A stretch of DNA of 35,808 nt from Scopulibacillus darangshiensis (GTDB lineage Bacteria > Bacillota > Bacilli > Bacillales > Sporolactobacillaceae). This document shows, one piece after another, positions 1 to 7,526 of this stretch (position 1 is its first letter; each line of letters begins with the position of its first letter). The DNA is taken from NCBI RefSeq assembly GCF_004341035.1, contig NZ_SLXK01000043.1, forward strand, positions 1 to 35,808. Direction: 5' to 3'. A program made the translations under genes and the position numbers. The notes under the pieces are model-generated. The model was not told the origin of the DNA. It searched no databases and saw only the letters and a program-made list of their open reading frames with translations.

Positions 1-51
1 GTTGGCGAACTATTCCGTGCCCTTTGAAGGGCTGGCCAGTAACAGAGGCTT

Positions 52-627
52 TCAGCCGCAGAACAAACCACCCGTTCTCACGGGTGGTTTTGATTTCTGT
101 GTATTAGTTTTTTTAGCTTGTTCCAACTCTAGCAGCTGTTCCTTCATTTCCAAACCGCCACGATATCCCGCCAATGACCCGTTTTTTCCTACAACACGGT
201 GACATGGAACAGATATGAGCAAAGGATTGCGCCCAATAGCAGTGCCTACTGCACGGACTGCCCTTGGTCTGCCTATCATGGCCGCAATTTGTGAATACGT
301 ATACGTTTCACCGTATGGAATGTCCTTAAGAGCTTCCCAAATTTCTTGTTGGAAGGTCGTTCCCTCAACATCCGCAGGCAGGTTGAATGTTTGTTGCTTA
401 CCCTGAAAATACTCATCAAGTTCCTGTTTATAGGGCTTAAGTGTTTCAGCATTTTCAATCAGTTCTACTTCTGGAAATCGCTGCCTTGCCCAATCCCCCA
501 ATTCCTGTATGCCCTTGTTTGGCGAACCCACAAAACATAAGCCGGTTGCTGTAGCGGCAAGGTGAAATTCGCCGACCATGTTCGTATACCCAGACCAATA
601 GACGGTATGATTATTTCTTTTTGCCAT
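52..627 (-). CDS. adaB: Methylated-DNA--protein-cysteine methyltransferase AdaB
   Basis: Suicide repair enzyme that takes the alkyl group from O6-alkylguanine (and O4-alkylthymine) onto its own cysteine in the cytoplasm. The product is 191 aa from this start. It carries the family signature VPCHRVVG, with the acceptor Cys near residue 142, preceded by the DNA-binding helix region RAVRAVGTAIGRNP and an N-terminal ribonuclease-like domain. I chose the ATG at 627 because AAAGGAGG ends nine bases before it. The ATG at 636 touches that Shine-Dalgarno with no spacing. The gene overlaps the end of adaA, so the two are probably translationally coupled. Oddly, the last dozen or so residues (KSKPPVRTGGLFCG) are encoded by a terminator-like hairpin and extend beyond the usual end of the family at about 180 residues. 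This suggests loss of the original stop or a rearrangement at the left edge. Confidence 0.93.
   Translation of the reverse strand: MAKRNNHTVYWSGYTNMVGEFHLAATATGLCFVGSPNKGIQELGDWARQRFPEVELIENAETLKPYKQELDEYFQGKQQTFNLPADVEGTTFQQEIWEALKDIPYGETYTYSQIAAMIGRPRAVRAVGTAIGRNPLLISVPCHRVVGKNGSLAGYRGGLEMKEQLLELEQAKKTNTQKSKPPVRTGGLFCG
65..90. terminator. GC-rich hairpin inside the 3' end of adaB
   Basis: An 11-bp perfect stem (AAACCACCCGT / ACGGGTGGTTT) encloses a 4-nt loop. It is followed on the plus strand by TTTTGATTT, so it looks like an intrinsic terminator for a transcript coming from left of the window. On the minus strand it lies inside the last codons of adaB and has only a poor U-tract. Bases 1-64 to its left hold no gene I can recognise. 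Confidence 0.6.
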
Positions 628-1198
628 CTGATCCATCCTCCTTTAATCGTCCTTGTGTTTTTCGATAATCAGCCGGAGTTTGCTTCATATATCTTTTGAA
701 TAAGGTGACAAAGTATGCTGTGTTCGGGTAACCAATAGCTGATCCAATGTTTGTTACCGTTTCATCTGTTATTTCAAGGCAATGGGCTGCTTTAGCTATT
801 CGAACGTGTTGAATGTATTCAGTCGGGCTCATGCCTTTTATCCGTTTGAACGTCCGCTGCAAATGATAAGGACTCCCGTGAATCACCTCCGCAAGTGTAT
901 CCAACGTCAGCGACTCACTATAGTTTTTATCAATCCATTCCGTGAGCGCTTGAATCCACTCTTCATCTGGCAAATCCAGTCCATTCGGTTTGCACCGCTT
1001 ACAGGGCCGGAAACTTTCCGACTGAGCAAGGTCCGCATTTTTGAAAATCCGCACGTTTTCTTTATTAGGCACTTTAGATTTGCATGATGGCCGGCAAAAT
1101 ATGCCCGTTGTCTTCACTGCATAATAAAAAGTGTTATCATAAGCTGAATCATTCTCGACAATCGCCTTCCAATAGTCATCAGGTATGCTGGATGTCAT
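611..1198 (-). CDS. adaA: Ada-type methylphosphotriester acceptor and AraC-family activator AdaA
   Basis: Sensor and activator of the adaptive response to methylating agents. The 195-aa protein has the two Ada domains in order. The N-terminal zinc domain has four Cys ligands at C35, C39, C66 and C69 (FCRPSC and RPCKRC); by analogy with E. coli Ada the first Cys is the methyl acceptor. An AraC-type double helix-turn-helix follows at about residues 85-185, including SPYHLQRTFKRIKGMSPTEY and GYPNTAYFVTLFKR. There is no methyltransferase domain; that is the separate, overlapping adaB, the same split as in Bacillus subtilis. The start ATG follows AGAGGTG at a good distance. Once methylated, the protein would activate its own operon and probably the divergent alkA. 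Confidence 0.95.
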   Translation of the reverse strand: MTSSIPDDYWKAIVENDSAYDNTFYYAVKTTGIFCRPSCKSKVPNKENVRIFKNADLAQSESFRPCKRCKPNGLDLPDEEWIQALTEWIDKNYSESLTLDTLAEVIHGSPYHLQRTFKRIKGMSPTEYIQHVRIAKAAHCLEITDETVTNIGSAIGYPNTAYFVTLFKRYMKQTPADYRKTQGRLKEDGSDGKKK

Positions 1199-1218
1199 GT
1201 GATCACCTCTTTATCCAA

Positions 1219-1247
1219 AGTATCACCCAGGTGTTAGTGTTTATCAA
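1219..1247 (-). promoter_or_regulatory. Sigma-A-like promoter of adaA-adaB
   Basis: Read on the minus strand, TTGATA (1247-1242) and GATACT (1224-1219) are 17 bases apart, just upstream of the adaA ribosome binding site. The adaA-alkA gap (1199-1336) should also hold the AdaA operator. I could not identify it with confidence, although AAAGCAAG at 1263-1270 loosely recalls the E. coli Ada box. Confidence 0.55.
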
Positions 1248-1336
1248 CGGTTTTGGAATGTAAAAGCAAGATAGTGAAACAAACAATTTCCCATGTATGA
1301 TAAAACTAAGGTATAAAAACATGAAGGAGAATGGTC

Positions 1337-2257
1337 ATGCAGGACGCATTGGAAGATCACAAAGACATAATAAAGATTGATACACCGAGTGAATTTAGTT
1401 TTAACGAGAACCTGAGTTATTTGGGAAGGTCTCAGAATGAATGCATGTTCACGATTGTTGATGATAAGCTTTACCGTGCCATCGCTCTAGATTCCAAAAT
1501 AATATTAGTGGAGATTGGCGCCGATGAAGAATCGGCGCTAACCATTCGTTTCTTTGGCCATACCATCCCTGAAAGTAAAAAGGTCCGTGCAGGTGTTGTG
1601 GGGTACATTCGCGACTGGTTTGATTTGGACACGGACTTATTGCCATTCTATCAAATGGCAGAAACAGATCCGTTGCTGAAGCAACCTGTATCTAAGTTTT
1701 TCGGCTTGAGAAATATGGGTATTCCTGATTTGTTTGAAGCCTTGGCATGGGGAATTATTGGCCAGCAAATTAATCTTGACTATGCCTACACGCTAAAGCG
1801 GCGTTTTGTCGAAAAGTATGGCACGTCTGTTGAATGGCAGGGGATAAAGTATTGGACGTTCCCAGCGCCAGAAGATATTGCCCAATTAGAAGCAGAGGAC
1901 TTATTTGATTTGAAAATGACTGTCAAGAAATGCGAATACCTCATTGGTGTTGCAAGGATGCTAGTGAGCGGTGATTTAAGCAAAGAGAAGCTGCTCGCTG
2001 CAAAAAGTTTTAAAGCTGCGGAAAAAACACTGGTTAATATCCGCGGCATTGGGCCATGGACAGCAAACTACGTCTTGATGCGCTGTCTAAGGTTTCCTTC
2101 GGCGTTTCCAATCGACGATGTTGGCTTGCATAATGCTATGAAATTGGTGTTGGGTTTGGAGAAAAAGCCGGCAAAGAGTGAGATTCAGAAATATGCATTG
2201 AATTGGTCGAACTGGGAATCATATGCCACGTTCTACCTGTGGCGTCTTTTATATTAA
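1337..2257 (+). CDS. alkA: DNA-3-methyladenine glycosylase II AlkA
   Basis: Base-excision repair glycosylase that removes 3-methyladenine and related alkylated bases. The product is 306 aa from the ATG at 1337. It has the N-terminal AlkA domain, then the helix-hairpin-helix GPD core with NIRGIGPWTANYVLMRCL, followed by PIDDVGL, whose second Asp (about residue 261) is the expected catalytic residue. The upstream motif WGIIGQQIN is also typical. AAGGAGA ends at 1330, directly against another in-frame ATG at 1331 and six bases before the ATG at 1337, so 1337 is the better start. It is transcribed away from adaA-adaB, the arrangement of the Bacillus adaptive-response cluster. TATGAT at 1296-1301 is a possible -10 without a good -35, as expected for an activator-dependent promoter. 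Confidence 0.93.
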   Translation: MQDALEDHKDIIKIDTPSEFSFNENLSYLGRSQNECMFTIVDDKLYRAIALDSKIILVEIGADEESALTIRFFGHTIPESKKVRAGVVGYIRDWFDLDTDLLPFYQMAETDPLLKQPVSKFFGLRNMGIPDLFEALAWGIIGQQINLDYAYTLKRRFVEKYGTSVEWQGIKYWTFPAPEDIAQLEAEDLFDLKMTVKKCEYLIGVARMLVSGDLSKEKLLAAKSFKAAEKTLVNIRGIGPWTANYVLMRCLRFPSAFPIDDVGLHNAMKLVLGLEKKPAKSEIQKYALNWSNWESYATFYLWRLLY

Positions 2258-2481
2258 CCATTAAAGAAATGATTAGACAGATGCACAGAATATCATAGAC
2301 ATAAATAATTTTGTATTATAAAATTATATTTTCTAACATAATTTCAGTTTAAAAGGATTGATCTTGCCATTTATTGTGAAACTTAAGTTCTTATTTTTTC
2401 ATGCTTACCGGCTGCTGCCGATAAAGGGTGAGAGAATAAGGGCTTTTTTATTTGCAAATAATAACATCAGGAGTTGTTGCT

Positions 2482-3675
2482 ATGTATTTTGTTATAAACA
2501 TAATAGGGATTTTTGTCGTCATCGGCATCGTTTTTTTATGTTCACCTAATAAGAAAAAGGTGAATTGGAAGCCGATCATTAGCTTGCTTATTGTTGAACT
2601 GCTGATCACCTGGTTTATGCTTGGGACAAACATAGGAAAATGGGTAGTTGGCAAAATCGCCGCCTTTTTCACATGGCTGGTATCCTGTGCGAATGAGGGA
2701 ATTTCTTTTGCCTTTCCTTCTGTGATGGCCAATGACACAGTGGATTTCTTTTTCAGCGCATTAATGCCAATTATCTTCATTGTGACATTCTTTGATATTT
2801 TAACTTACTTCGGCATCATGACATGGATTATCAATATCGTTGGCCGGGCTATTTCAAAAATATCAAGGTTACCTAAACTTGAGAGCTTTTTCTCCATTCA
2901 AATGATGTTTCTAGGCAACACTGAAGCTCTGGCAGTTATACGTCAGCAGTTGCTGGAGCTTAAAGGACAGCGGCTTTTGACATTCGGGCTTATGAGCATG
3001 AGCAGTATCAGCGGTTCAATTATTGCCTCATACTTAACTATGATTCCAGCGACTTATGTTTTCAGCGCCATTCCTTTAAATTGCTTGAATGCCCTGCTGT
3101 TGGCCAGCATGCTGAACCCTGTTAATGTCGAAAAAGAAGAAGATATTGTATATGTTCCGCCTAAGGAGGAGAAAAAAGACTTTTTCTCCACGATTTCGAA
3201 CAGTATGATCGTCGGCATAAGAATGGTCATTGTCATCTTGGCGATGGTCATCGGTTATGTCGCTTTGACCGCCGCTTTAAACGGCATATTAGGCTTTTTT
3301 GTTAATGGCTTAACCATTCAAAAGATTTTTTCATTTATTTTTAGTCCGTTTGCCTTCCTGCTAGGATTATCCGGAGACGATGCGATGTATGTCGCCTCAT
3401 TAATGGGGATTAAGATAACAACCAATGAGTTCGTCGCGATGATGGATTTGAAAAAGCATCTGGATGACTTAGCCCCGCATACCGTAGCAGTGGCAGCAAC
3501 ATTCTTAACCTCTTTTGCAAACTTTAGTACCGTCGGCATGATCTATGGCACCTATAGTTCCATTCTCGGTGATGAAAAGTCGGTTATTATCGGCAAGAAC
3601 GTCTGGAAGCTCTTGGTCAGCGGCATGGCGGTATCACTTCTGAGTGCCATGCTTGTTGGATTGTTTGTTTGGTGA
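2482..3675 (+). CDS. NupC-family concentrative nucleoside transporter
   Basis: Inner-membrane cation/nucleoside symporter of the CNT family, 397 aa, the normal bacterial length. Hydrophobic segments run through the whole protein. Family landmarks include MMFLGNTEALAVIRQQL, the SMSSISGSIIASY stretch and GDDAMYVASLMGIKITTNEF. The start ATG is placed by AGGAG eight bases upstream; an in-frame TTG at 2452 has no ribosome binding site. It stands alone: alkA ends 224 bp upstream and a regulator is convergent downstream. The leader (2258-2481) was searched by eye for a purine riboswitch and none was found, so regulation is unknown. Whether it prefers purine or pyrimidine nucleosides cannot be told from the sequence. 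Confidence 0.9.
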   Translation: MYFVINIIGIFVVIGIVFLCSPNKKKVNWKPIISLLIVELLITWFMLGTNIGKWVVGKIAAFFTWLVSCANEGISFAFPSVMANDTVDFFFSALMPIIFIVTFFDILTYFGIMTWIINIVGRAISKISRLPKLESFFSIQMMFLGNTEALAVIRQQLLELKGQRLLTFGLMSMSSISGSIIASYLTMIPATYVFSAIPLNCLNALLLASMLNPVNVEKEEDIVYVPPKEEKKDFFSTISNSMIVGIRMVIVILAMVIGYVALTAALNGILGFFVNGLTIQKIFSFIFSPFAFLLGLSGDDAMYVASLMGIKITTNEFVAMMDLKKHLDDLAPHTVAVAATFLTSFANFSTVGMIYGTYSSILGDEKSVIIGKNVWKLLVSGMAVSLLSAMLVGLFVW

Positions 3676-4026
3676 AACCTGAGGGAGTTGAAACTAAGGT
3701 TAACGTTTCCAGTTGGTTATTTTACCTATATTTTTAATCAATTAGGGCGTAATCCCGCTAATGAACGCCCGTTCTTGGAATTTTTTATTGACATCGCTTG
3801 CTCGGGCATCAAAAAGAAATGACATCTTTTAAGAAGGATTCCTCGTTTAAGGATGAATCCTTCTTTTTTATACCCAATTGTTCACTGCAACCTTCAAGAA
3901 CTGAACACACGCAACCAGTGTGCTCTTTTGGGTTTCGTAATTAAAAAATGCAAGACTCGAGTTTCTTCTTAATTATGTTTGGGCATTTGTTTTTTTATAA
4001 TTGTTGCTAATTTTTTCTCCAACTCA
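3676..4026. other. Convergent intergenic region with hairpins, no gene
   Basis: No convincing coding sequence. It contains a short inverted repeat GGGCGT/ACGCCC (3745-3770), a strong terminator (3831-3865, listed separately), and a weaker hairpin CACAC/GTGTG followed by CTCTTTT near 3908-3930. Towards the regulator gene it is AT-rich, with a partial palindrome around CTCGAG near 3955-3972. No clear U-tract terminator for the minus-strand regulator was found. Confidence 0.6.
3831..3870 (+). terminator. Intrinsic terminator downstream of the nucleoside transporter
   Basis: An 11-bp stem AAGAAGGATTC / GAATCCTTCTT with a 13-nt loop is followed by TTTTTA. It lies 155 bp beyond the transporter stop, so the mRNA would carry a long 3' leader unless an earlier hairpin ends it. 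Confidence 0.75.
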
Positions 4027-4932
4027 TTACAGGTAGTAAAGGTTTAAAATAATACCTTGGTCATGGTTGCCAAAGCCTTTTCCGAAAATTGTTACGCCCC
4101 CAACATTCTTGGCATCACTTTCTACTGATATCTTAAACTTCAGCAAATTTCTATCCTTTATGCCCAAATCGGAGAGCACGACATTAGAAAGGAATTTTCC
4201 ATCAATACAGGTATCATATTGACTAATTCGCAAGTGTTTAAGTAACCCATATTGACTATTTTTATCTTCCCACCATAATGGTGTATGCCTTCCGCGAACA
4301 TCCGAAAAGTTACCGGGACATGTCCATGTCCCAATATTGATATCGTTAACATAAAAGGTAATATCACTAGGCCAAACATTATTTGATCTTGGAAATTCAG
4401 AAGCGAGCTCCAAACTAATTTCTAATAGTTCTGGAGCATCCCTAGCAGAGAGCAGGTTCGGAATCATATATTCAACATGCCCTTCAGAAAACCACACTAA
4501 TGAAGCGTTCATACGCCCTGCATCCATGAAATACTTAGGATCATCCACTTGCCCGATAAAATTTTCAGTTGATGCTATGCCACATGTTGGTTTGACATGA
4601 TAGTCGGTATAATGGCCTACACCTAGCTGATTAGTATGCAATTTGTAAGAATGATAGATTTTTTGAGGGAAATGAATTTCAATCGTATCAACAGTTAGAA
4701 ATGAAAGCTTTTGCATACCCGATTTACCTGGGACCTTTTCTGATTTTATCAATTGCGCCTTCTCTAGTTTCTGAATATGCCTTGTGATAATTGCACTACT
4801 CAATCCTAACTTTTTTGCAAGCTCTTTTATATTCATTTTTTTATCAGATAATAGTTGAAGGATTTCTAATCTAGCTTCACTATTTAGAGCTTCATAGACA
4901 GGTAATGAGTTTTTCGAAATATCTAATTGCAT
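4027..4932 (-). CDS. ArsR-type HTH regulator with large C-terminal sensor-like domain
   Basis: Probable transcriptional regulator of the adjacent sugar-uptake operon. The 301-aa product begins with an ArsR-like winged helix (about residues 10-80; recognition region ELAKKLGLSSAIITRHIQKL). About 220 residues follow that look beta-rich (FYVNDINIGTWTCPGNF, HTPLWWEDKNSQYGLL, GVTIFGKGFGNHDQGIIL) with no metal-binding Cys pattern, so sugar or metabolite sensing is more likely than metal sensing. Classical ArsR proteins are about 100 aa, so the extra domain is the notable part. The ATG at 4932 is preferred because GGCGGTG precedes it; a GTG at 4941 is possible. The gene diverges from the binding-protein operon. 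A palindrome between them overlaps its likely -35 region, which fits autoregulation. The family assignment of the C-terminal region is uncertain. Confidence 0.8.
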   Translation of the reverse strand: MQLDISKNSLPVYEALNSEARLEILQLLSDKKMNIKELAKKLGLSSAIITRHIQKLEKAQLIKSEKVPGKSGMQKLSFLTVDTIEIHFPQKIYHSYKLHTNQLGVGHYTDYHVKPTCGIASTENFIGQVDDPKYFMDAGRMNASLVWFSEGHVEYMIPNLLSARDAPELLEISLELASEFPRSNNVWPSDITFYVNDINIGTWTCPGNFSDVRGRHTPLWWEDKNSQYGLLKHLRISQYDTCIDGKFLSNVVLSDLGIKDRNLLKFKISVESDAKNVGGVTIFGKGFGNHDQGIILNLYYL

Positions 4933-4983
4933 CCGTTTCACCGCCGTTTCATTAACTTAAAATTGCTGGTTTTATATCTTTTT

Positions 4984-4989
4984 TATTAT
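4984..4989 (-). promoter_or_regulatory. Candidate -10 box of the ArsR-type regulator gene
   Basis: TATAAT on the minus strand. A 17-base spacing places the -35 region at 5007-5012, inside the TTAACCAAATAGTTAA palindrome. No consensus -35 is visible there, so the promoter may be weak or regulated. Confidence 0.45.
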
Positions 4990-5003
4990 AACACTAAGCA
5001 ATA

Positions 5004-5019
5004 TTAACCAAATAGTTAA
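5004..5019. promoter_or_regulatory. Candidate operator palindrome TTAACCAAATAGTTAA
   Basis: Inverted repeat TTAAC-N6-GTTAA in the divergent promoter region. It overlaps the likely -35 of the regulator gene and lies just upstream of the binding-protein promoter. A related sequence, TTGGTTAACTATAT, occurs at 5113-5126 downstream of that promoter and shares TTGGTTAA and TTAACTAT with the reverse complement of this site. Two such sites around one promoter would suit a repressor; binding is inferred. Confidence 0.45.
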
Positions 5020-5047
5020 TTAAAATAAATGCTCGTAAATAATAATA

Positions 5048-5076
5048 TTGACAGCATTTTAACAGAGGTGTATTAT
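5048..5076 (+). promoter_or_regulatory. Sigma-A promoter of the first sugar-uptake operon
   Basis: A perfect -35 TTGACA (5048-5053), 17 bases, then TATTAT (5071-5076). Transcription would start near 5083, leaving a leader of about 145 nt that contains the second operator-like sequence at 5113-5126. Confidence 0.75.
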
Positions 5077-5112
5077 TATTTTATAAATTCAAATAATTCA
5101 TTGAATTACTAA

Positions 5113-5126
5113 TTGGTTAACTATAT
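5113..5126. promoter_or_regulatory. Second operator-like sequence in the leader
   Basis: TTGGTTAACTATAT, centred on the palindrome GTTAAC, about 30-43 bases downstream of the predicted transcription start. It resembles the 5004-5019 site and could act as a roadblock operator. This is inference from similarity only. Confidence 0.35.
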
Positions 5127-5229
5127 GATTTAGGATTTTGTACATAACTTTCCACGTTAAGGAGGGATTCATTCTTTTTGGACAAGTTTTTAGTACGCTT
5201 AAAATAATATATTTGGGAGGCAGTAATAA

Positions 5230-6492
5230 GTGAGAAAACTAGGTCTGTTATTTATGGCAATTATACTTGTCGTTACACTCTCCGCATGCAGTGGTAAATC
5301 CTCGGGATCAAACTCTAGCTCAAGCAAAGAAATTGTCTTCTGGAATCCGTTCACAGGTCCGGATGGGCAAAATATGAAGAAAATGGTCAATGAGTATAAC
5401 AAAACAAATCCAAAATATAAGATAAAAAATATTTCTCTAAAAGAAGGAGATATGTATACAAAAATCCAAACGGTTGTAAATTCCGGAAAAAATGTTCCGG
5501 ACTTGATGATTGTTCACGCCGAACGTATCAAGCAGTATGTAGATAATGGGATGCTAACGAGTTATGACGATTATTTAAGTGATTACCCAGAAATAAAGGG
5601 CGAAAATTACATGCAAGAAGCTTGGAAAATTGGAGATATAGATGGATCTAGATACAGTGTTCCTCTTGATATCCACTCATTCGTGATGTATTACAACAAA
5701 AATCTTGTAGAAAAATATGCTCCAGGTGTACTTGATGATAATATTGTCACTTTTGATGAAATTGAGGCTGCTGGTAAGAAGTCTCAAAAGGATAAAATCA
5801 CCGGTCTAGGGATTACATGGGTAAAACCGAATTTTCTATCGCTGTACGCACAACATGGCGGTAAGTTAACGGAAAATGGTACTGACCCGACAATAAATAA
5901 TGATCAAGCAAAAGCTACCTTTGGGCTGTGGAAGGATTTATTAAAGGAAAAGGTGACAAACAAAGAGGGCCAAAATCCGGGGCAGATGTTCCTTCAAGGG
6001 AAATTAATCTTCTATCCTGAAGGCATCTGGATGAATAATAATTTAAAAGACGCAAAGTTCGAGTATGGATTAACAAATGCGCCGCAACTTTCTGACGATA
6101 AGAGCAAATTGGTTAACTGGTCATCCTCCCATCAATTTGTCATGTTTAAGAGCAAAGAGCGTTCAGATGAAAAAGCAAAGGGGGCTATTGCTTTTGTTGA
6201 TTGGGTTCGTGCCCATTCACTGGAATGGGCAAAAGCGGGGCAAAACCCAGCTTCACTTAAAATTCTTGATGATCCAGAATATCAAAAAATGCCTCAATCA
6301 TTCTTATTGAAAGACCCTAAAGAACAAGCTTCACTTAAGATATTTGACTACAAATACAATGGTTATGTTTCAGAGGAAATTGATGCCAAAGGTCTTGATA
6401 TCATATTTGGAAAAACGCCTATTGATAAAGCGCTAGTTAATATTCAGAAAACACTGGAAGATAAAATAGCTAAGGACAATTCTAAGAAATAA
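5230..6492 (+). CDS. ABC transporter sugar-binding lipoprotein (SBP family 1)
   Basis: Membrane-anchored substrate receptor of a carbohydrate ABC importer. The 420-aa product starts at a GTG nine bases after GGGAGG. A short lipoprotein signal peptide ends in the lipobox LSAC, with the lipidated Cys at residue 20 and a Ser/Gly-rich linker after it. The body follows the MalE/UgpB-type fold (IVFWNPFTGPDGQNMKKM near the N-terminus, GQMFLQGKLIFYPEGIW in the middle). It is first in an operon with two permeases, a small membrane protein and a GH2 glycosidase, so the ligand is probably a beta-linked oligosaccharide cleaved by that enzyme. A perfect 19-bp hairpin right after the stop may raise its expression over the permeases. 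No ATPase gene is present; MsmX-like shared ATPases serve such systems in Bacillus. Confidence 0.93.
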   Translation: MRKLGLLFMAIILVVTLSACSGKSSGSNSSSSKEIVFWNPFTGPDGQNMKKMVNEYNKTNPKYKIKNISLKEGDMYTKIQTVVNSGKNVPDLMIVHAERIKQYVDNGMLTSYDDYLSDYPEIKGENYMQEAWKIGDIDGSRYSVPLDIHSFVMYYNKNLVEKYAPGVLDDNIVTFDEIEAAGKKSQKDKITGLGITWVKPNFLSLYAQHGGKLTENGTDPTINNDQAKATFGLWKDLLKEKVTNKEGQNPGQMFLQGKLIFYPEGIWMNNNLKDAKFEYGLTNAPQLSDDKSKLVNWSSSHQFVMFKSKERSDEKAKGAIAFVDWVRAHSLEWAKAGQNPASLKILDDPEYQKMPQSFLLKDPKEQASLKIFDYKYNGYVSEEIDAKGLDIIFGKTPIDKALVNIQKTLEDKIAKDNSKK

Positions 6493-6512
6493 AATTGCAT
6501 TCCCTTGAAGAA

Positions 6513-6551
6513 ATGTAAGCTGATTCTATTAATAATAGAATCAGCTTACAT
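6513..6551 (+). repeat. Perfect 19-bp inverted repeat between binding protein and permeases
   Basis: A perfect palindrome with arms 6513-6531 and 6533-6551 around a single central base. It lies 21 bases after the lipoprotein stop and 27 bases before the permease start. No U-tract follows (the sequence runs AGATAAATC into the GGAGGGG ribosome binding site). A 3'-end stabilising or attenuating hairpin that makes binding protein exceed permease is therefore more likely than a full terminator. A regulator-binding site is also possible. Confidence 0.8.
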
Positions 6552-6577
6552 AGATAAATCATTTTGGAGGGGTGGAT

Positions 6578-7501
6578 ATGGAAGTACCTGTGAAATCTAT
6601 GGAGCCAAAGATGAAAATAGAACGGTCCAAAAGAAAATCTGTGAATTGGACGCCTTGGTTTTTTATAACACCGCATTTGGTGATATTTGGCCTGTTTTTT
6701 CTAGTGCCGATTCTATTTGGAATTTATATCTCTTTTACCAGCTGGGATTTGGTTGGAAAAGCAAATTTTGTCGGGCTGGCGAATTATAAGGAGATTTTAT
6801 TCCAAAAAGATTCATCATTTTATACACAATTCCATAATGGCCTCAAAAACACATTTATATTTGTCATTTTATCTGTTCCCTGCTGCATCGTCGTTCCGTT
6901 ATTATTGGCTAGTGCTTTAAATGCTAAACCAAGATTTCATAAGTTATTTCAATCTATTTTTTATATGCCGTCTTTATTTTCTATTTCTGCTGTCGTCATC
7001 ATTTGGACCCTAATGTTTAATGTGAATCAAGGTCCTGTTAACAATCTGCTGGGCAAATCAATTCTTTGGACGAGCACTCAACCATATGCTTGGGCAGCCA
7101 TAGTTATTGTAACAGTGTGGTGGTGCATTGGCGGTAACATGATCATATATCAAGCTGCATTGAATGGGATATCCAAAGATTACTATGAAGCTGCAGAGAT
7201 AGATGGAGCGAGTTCCATTCAAAAGTTCTTTAAAATTACCCTTCCAAGTATTCGTGGACAAATACTTTATACAGTAGTGATTACAACCATTGCCCAATTT
7301 AATATTTATGGCCAGCCTCTTATGCTTACTGGTGGAGGACCGATTGACTCTACACGTGTCCTATTAATGGATATTCAGCAGAATGCCTTTGGGTCTGGTC
7401 AATCAATTGCTGGCATAGCATCAGCCATGGCCTTTATTCTTGGTCTATGTATCATGATTGTATCCCTTATTCAATTTCTCTTTTTGCGAAACAGAGACTA
7501 A
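6578..7501 (+). CDS. CUT1 sugar ABC transporter permease (MalF-type)
   Basis: First membrane subunit of the importer, 307 aa with about six transmembrane helices. The EAA loop that contacts the ATPase is seen as YYEAAEIDGASSIQKFFKITLP. The N-terminus (WTPWFFITPHLVIFGLFFLVPILFGIYISF) is typical of UgpA/MsmF/LacF-type permeases. The ATG at 6578 is preferred over the GTG at 6572 because GGAGGGG overlaps the latter. It pairs with the next gene, which starts 25 bp after its stop. Confidence 0.92.
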   Translation: MEVPVKSMEPKMKIERSKRKSVNWTPWFFITPHLVIFGLFFLVPILFGIYISFTSWDLVGKANFVGLANYKEILFQKDSSFYTQFHNGLKNTFIFVILSVPCCIVVPLLLASALNAKPRFHKLFQSIFYMPSLFSISAVVIIWTLMFNVNQGPVNNLLGKSILWTSTQPYAWAAIVIVTVWWCIGGNMIIYQAALNGISKDYYEAAEIDGASSIQKFFKITLPSIRGQILYTVVITTIAQFNIYGQPLMLTGGGPIDSTRVLLMDIQQNAFGSGQSIAGIASAMAFILGLCIMIVSLIQFLFLRNRD

Positions 7502-7526
7502 GACGATGATGAGAGGTGAAGAAAAG

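Noticed and set aside
2258-2481. Possible purine riboswitch ahead of the nucleoside transporter
   Set aside because: The conserved loop words and P1 pairing of the purine aptamer are not there; only weak AT-rich pairings were found.
6513-6551. Reading the perfect hairpin as a full terminator
   Set aside because: No U-tract follows and the importer permeases downstream have no other promoter.
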